Assembly (NCBI GenBank): GCA_012842235.1
Contig: DUTE01000393.1
Location: 1-8,624 of the forward strand
Length of the DNA: 8,624 bases
From: Bacillota bacterium
GTDB taxonomy: Bacteria > Bacillota > DTU065
Reading direction: 5' to 3'
In this document: one piece after another, positions 5,862 to 8,624 of the stretch
Numbering within the stretch: position 1 is the first letter of the stretch
How the letters are laid out: each line of letters opens with the position of its first letter
Translations under genes and position numbers: made by a program
The notes under the pieces: generated by a model
The model's input: only the letters and a program-made list of their open reading frames with translations
Told to the model about the DNA's origin: nothing
The model's database searches: none

Positions 5862-6689
5862 ATGAAAGGAGTTGTTGTTAAGGTCTTAGCTGGTGTTTTT
5901 ACTGTACGTACTAAGAATGGTATCTATGAGTGCACAGTAAGAGGCAAGTTGAAGCTTGATGATTATCCAGTTGTGGGAGATTTTGTGACACTTGAGGAAA
6001 GTAACTCTCACTGGGTGATTAAAGAGATTTTACCACGAAAAAATCTTTTAGATCGGCCACGCATTGCCAATGTAGATCAACTTTTTATCTTTATGTCTTC
6101 AATAGCACCAGAGCCAAACAACTACCTAATTGATCGCTTAAGTGTTCTTGGAGAATACTGGAGACTTGAGACTGTTATCGGTTTTAATAAAACTGATTTA
6201 AAAAAGAGTGATTTAGCTGATATTTATAGATCTATCGGTTATAAGGTATTTGAGTTTAGTCTTGCTAAAGATCAAGATCTTTCAGAGATAACCAATCTTC
6301 TTAACGGTAAAACAACAGTTCTTGCCGGTCCTTCAGGGGTCGGCAAGACGACCTTTATCAATAAGCTTTTAGGTGAAGACAGAGAGACTGCTCCTGTCAG
6401 TGAAAAAACTAGAAGAGGCAGACACACTACAAGAGTAGTTGAACTTTTAGCTTTACCAAATAGTGGGTATATTGCTGATACACCAGGATTTTCTCGCTTA
6501 GATGTTTTTATAGATAATTCTTCCCAATTAGCAGATTACTTTCTTGAGACAAAAGGAACAACTTGTCGCTTTCAGGACTGTCTTCACCTAAAAGAACCAG
6601 GTTGTAATGTTAGAGAGAATATGCCAGAGATAAGATATGAAAGTTATGTGAAACTGCTGAAGGAGATAGAGGAGATGAGACCGTGGTAG
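5862..6689 (+). CDS. rsgA: Ribosome small subunit-dependent GTPase RsgA (CpgA/YloQ)
   Basis: Circularly permuted GTPase that checks late maturation of the 30S ribosomal subunit. It has 275 residues, within the shorter Firmicute range. An N-terminal OB-fold (about 1-65) precedes the permuted GTPase domain, where the motifs run G4-G5-G1-G2-G3: NKTD (109-112), SLA (133-135), GPSGVGKTT (156-164), GRHTT (186-190) and DTPGF (206-210). The C-terminal zinc site is C235-x4-C240-x-H242-x5-C248. All key residues are present. The P-loop ends Lys-Thr-Thr where many relatives have Lys-Ser-Ser, which is conservative. The ATG is preceded by GGAGGAAG (5851-5858), the strongest ribosome binding site in the operon. 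The gap from prkC is 24 bases, the largest in the operon. The 3' end overlaps rpe by seven bases. Linkage to prkC agrees with the B. subtilis enzyme being a kinase substrate. Confidence 0.97.
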   Translation: MKGVVVKVLAGVFTVRTKNGIYECTVRGKLKLDDYPVVGDFVTLEESNSHWVIKEILPRKNLLDRPRIANVDQLFIFMSSIAPEPNNYLIDRLSVLGEYWRLETVIGFNKTDLKKSDLADIYRSIGYKVFEFSLAKDQDLSEITNLLNGKTTVLAGPSGVGKTTFINKLLGEDRETAPVSEKTRRGRHTTRVVELLALPNSGYIADTPGFSRLDVFIDNSSQLADYFLETKGTTCRFQDCLHLKEPGCNVRENMPEIRYESYVKLLKEIEEMRPW

Positions 6690-7396
6690 GTAAACTTGCA
6701 AGTCAACTAAATAAAGTGGGTCAAAAAGGTTTTGACAAGCCTCTAATTGCCCCATCTTTACTTTCAGCAGACTTTATTGATCTTAAAAATGAATTAGTTC
6801 GGGTTAAAGATGGGGATCTGATTCATCTTGATATTATGGATGGGTCATTTGTTCCCAATATCTCGTTTGGTTTTCCTGTAGTAGCTGCTGTTAGTAAGAA
6901 CACAGATCTTCCCTTAGATGTCCATCTAATGATTGATAGACCTGAGCGTTATATTTATGAATTTGCCAAACTAAAAGCACAGGCAATAACTGTTCATTTT
7001 GAAGCAGGGGGACATCTTCATAGAACTCTTGTGGCAATTAGAGAAGCAGGAGCCCTTGCAGGCCTTGCTCTAAATCCAGGAACTTCTTTTGAAAGCGTAG
7101 TGGCACTCTTGCCGTATGTAGATCTTGTATTAGTTATGAGTGTAGATCCTGGGTTTGGCGGGCAAAGTTTTATACCTGAGGTATTGCCCAAAATTAGAAT
7201 GCTTGACAAATATAGGACAACTCAATCTAAGCGTTTCTTTATCTCTGTTGATGGGGGTATTAATGAAAAAAACGCTGGTGTTGTTGTTCAGGCAGGAGCA
7301 GATATTTTAGTAGCAGGTTCAGCTGTTTTTGGAACATCTGATGCTTCTTTAGCTATGCTTAAACTGAAAGAGGCAGGTAAATCACGATTATTGTAG
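6683..7396 (+). CDS. rpe: Ribulose-phosphate 3-epimerase
   Basis: Interconverts ribulose-5-phosphate and xylulose-5-phosphate in the pentose phosphate pathway; cytoplasmic TIM-barrel enzyme. The 237 residues contain IAPSLLSADF (22-31), HLDIMDGSFVPNISFG (48-63), HLM (81-83), MSVDPGFGGQSF (142-153), SVDGGI (178-183) and AGSAVF (201-206). Metal ligands H48, D50, H81 and D180 are present, and D50 and D180 are also the acid/base pair. The start is GTG 6683, overlapping the end of rsgA by seven bases, with GGAG at 6671-6674 eight bases upstream, so translation is probably coupled. This start adds about 20 residues (MVGKLASQLN and onward) before the point where most relatives begin. The GTG at codon 12 has no visible ribosome binding site, so the extension is probably real. 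The related allulose-6-phosphate epimerase is less likely because rpe is the usual occupant next to rsgA. Confidence 0.95.
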   Translation: MVGKLASQLNKVGQKGFDKPLIAPSLLSADFIDLKNELVRVKDGDLIHLDIMDGSFVPNISFGFPVVAAVSKNTDLPLDVHLMIDRPERYIYEFAKLKAQAITVHFEAGGHLHRTLVAIREAGALAGLALNPGTSFESVVALLPYVDLVLVMSVDPGFGGQSFIPEVLPKIRMLDKYRTTQSKRFFISVDGGINEKNAGVVVQAGADILVAGSAVFGTSDASLAMLKLKEAGKSRLL

Positions 7397-7400
7397 GGGG
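7395..7400 (+). promoter_or_regulatory. Ribosome binding site that sets the nagA start at ATG 7409
   Basis: AGGGGG at 7395-7400, overlapping the rpe stop codon, lies eight bases before the ATG at 7409 but only two before the in-frame TTG at 7403. The spacing favours the ATG. Confidence 0.7.
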
Positions 7401-7408
7401 CTTTGAAG

Positions 7409-8560
7409 ATGCGGTACAAACTACGTGGAGCTATGGTTTTAACCGAAAAAGGTAGAGAAAGACTTGATCTATTAGTAGAAGATGGTCGTATTGCAGCATT
7501 AGGTAAGACTAGTTCAGTTAATGCTAAAGAACTCGACTTTAGTGGCCTAACTATTTTACCAGGCTTTATCGATATTCATCTTCATGGGGCCGGTGGCAAA
7601 GATACGATGGATGCTACCTATGAAGCATTAAATACAATTGCCCAAACTCATGGTAAACATGGCACTACAGCTATGGTGCCAGCAAGTGTGGCTGCTACAT
7701 TTGAAGAGATGCAAGCTGTAGCTGAGGCTATCAAGACTGCTGTTGATAAGGGTACAGATGGAGCAAAGATTCTTGGTTGGCATGTTGAAGGACCCTATAT
7801 GAATATAGAATGCCTAGGTGCACATCGTGCAGAATGTGTCCGTAATGCTTCGGTAAGTGAAACAGAGAAACTTTGGGAGATTTCAGGGGGCAATATTAAG
7901 GTTATGACCCTTGCACCTGAGATCGATGGGGCATTGGAATTGATTGGTTATCTGAGAACTATTGGGGCAGTGCCATCAATGGGTCATACTATGGCTACGG
8001 TTGAGCAATTTGAAAGAGCGGTAGCTGCTGGTGCTTTGCATACAACACATCTTTTTAATGCCATGAGAAAGTTTCATCATAGAGAACCAGGTATTATTGG
8101 TGCAGCTTTAACTGATGATCGCGTTTCTTCAGAGATTATCGCTGATGGAATTCATATCCATCCTGTGGCCTTAAAACTGTTTTATCAAAACAAGGGTCCA
8201 GATAAGGCCTTACTAATTACCGATTCTATGCAAGCTGTTGATTTAGAAGATGGTAAATATGAACTTGGCGGTTTAGATGTCTTTGTTAAAGAAGGTAGTG
8301 CTAGGTTAGAAGATGGTACACTTGCTGGTTCTACATTAACAATGGAAAAAGCTGTAAAGAATATCATAGAGTTAGCAGGTGCTAGTTTAGAAAATGCAAG
8401 TAAAATGGCAAGTCTTAATCCTGCAAGGCTTCTAGGACTAGATTATCGTAAAGGCAGTATAGCTCTTGGCAAAGATGCTGATTTAGTTGCTGTTGATGAC
8501 GAGTTTAATGTCCAATTTACTATGGTTGAAGGTAAGATTATCTATAACGCTTTAGGTTAA
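7409..8560 (+). CDS. nagA: N-acetylglucosamine-6-phosphate deacetylase NagA
   Basis: Amidohydrolase that removes acetate from GlcNAc-6-phosphate to give glucosamine-6-phosphate, used in amino-sugar catabolism and cell-wall recycling. It has 383 residues from ATG 7409, a normal length. An N-terminal beta-sandwich (about 1-50) leads to the TIM barrel. Motifs are GFIDIHLHG with H57 and H59, HVEGPY with metal ligand E127, GHT with H193, THLFNAM with H214, ADGIHIHP around 246-252, and ITDSM with catalytic D272. The intact HxH pair resembles the B. subtilis-type two-metal enzyme; from memory, E. coli NagA lacks these two histidines. A C-terminal sandwich segment ends GKDADLVAVD and onward. It starts 12 bases after the rpe stop, so it is an operon member, an uncommon continuation of this block. 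No nagB is visible in the window. Confidence 0.95.
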   Translation: MRYKLRGAMVLTEKGRERLDLLVEDGRIAALGKTSSVNAKELDFSGLTILPGFIDIHLHGAGGKDTMDATYEALNTIAQTHGKHGTTAMVPASVAATFEEMQAVAEAIKTAVDKGTDGAKILGWHVEGPYMNIECLGAHRAECVRNASVSETEKLWEISGGNIKVMTLAPEIDGALELIGYLRTIGAVPSMGHTMATVEQFERAVAAGALHTTHLFNAMRKFHHREPGIIGAALTDDRVSSEIIADGIHIHPVALKLFYQNKGPDKALLITDSMQAVDLEDGKYELGGLDVFVKEGSARLEDGTLAGSTLTMEKAVKNIIELAGASLENASKMASLNPARLLGLDYRKGSIALGKDADLVAVDDEFNVQFTMVEGKIIYNALG

Positions 8561-8583
8561 GATCAACAGAAAGAGGTTTGGAA

Positions 8584-8624
8584 TTGAACTGTAACCCTTC
8601 GAGTAGACATCTAAAAAGAGTCTA
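8584..8624 (+). CDS. Probable start of a further operon gene, cut by the window edge
   Basis: A TTG at 8584 opens a frame with no stop to the window end (MNCNPSSRHLKRV and onward). AAGAGG at 8571-8576 is seven bases upstream, and the gap from the nagA stop is 23 bases, in line with the rest of the operon. TTG 8578 is in the same frame but only one base after the ribosome binding site. Only 13 complete codons are visible, too few to assign a family. I see no terminator after nagA, which also supports a continuing operon. Confidence 0.45.
   Translation, partial: MNCNPSSRHLKRV

Noticed and set aside
7018..8367. Minus-strand open frames at 7018-7209 and 8185-8367 inside rpe and nagA
   Set aside because: They are antisense to conserved motifs (SVDPGFGG in rpe, ITDSM in nagA), short, and consistent with shadow frames.

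Overview
The window is AT-rich bacterial chromosome, densely packed and almost entirely coding. It looks like a low-GC Bacillota genome of the Clostridia type. The reasons are the run rlmN - PP2C phosphatase - PASTA Ser/Thr kinase - rsgA - rpe, which is a typical Firmicute block, strong GGAGG-type ribosome binding sites, and frequent TTG and GTG starts. I cannot name a genus from this sequence alone.

Layout. (1) Bases 1-315 are the C-terminal tail of a membrane protein that I assign to the UPF0182 family, followed by a hairpin terminator. (2) 374-1720 is murC (UDP-N-acetylmuramate--L-alanine ligase). (3) 1683-1976, on the minus strand, is a small gene of 97 codons that overlaps the 3' end of murC. 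Its product resembles only the N-terminal core-binding (SAM-like) domain of tyrosine recombinases, with no catalytic domain. It is the only minus-strand gene and the least ordinary object here. (4) 2006-8560 is a tight plus-strand operon: rlmN, prpC/stp, prkC/pknB, rsgA, rpe, nagA. Gaps are at most 24 bases and rsgA overlaps rpe. (5) A further gene probably begins at 8584 and runs off the end.

How the genes fit together. PrpC and PrkC form the phosphatase/kinase pair that reads peptidoglycan fragments through extracellular PASTA repeats. RsgA (ribosome assembly GTPase) and RlmN (23S rRNA/tRNA methyltransferase) tie the operon to translation. NagA feeds GlcNAc-6-phosphate back toward central metabolism or wall synthesis, and Rpe is a pentose-phosphate enzyme. 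With murC just upstream, the region combines wall synthesis, wall sensing and amino-sugar recycling. No mobile element, CRISPR array, tRNA or rRNA was seen, and no stretch over 300 bases lacks a gene.

Points that differ from a naive longest-ORF annotation: prkC probably starts at TTG 3756, not GTG 3747; nagA probably starts at ATG 7409, not TTG 7403; rlmN starts at TTG 2006, with an in-frame stop directly upstream and a competing out-of-frame ATG four bases before it.
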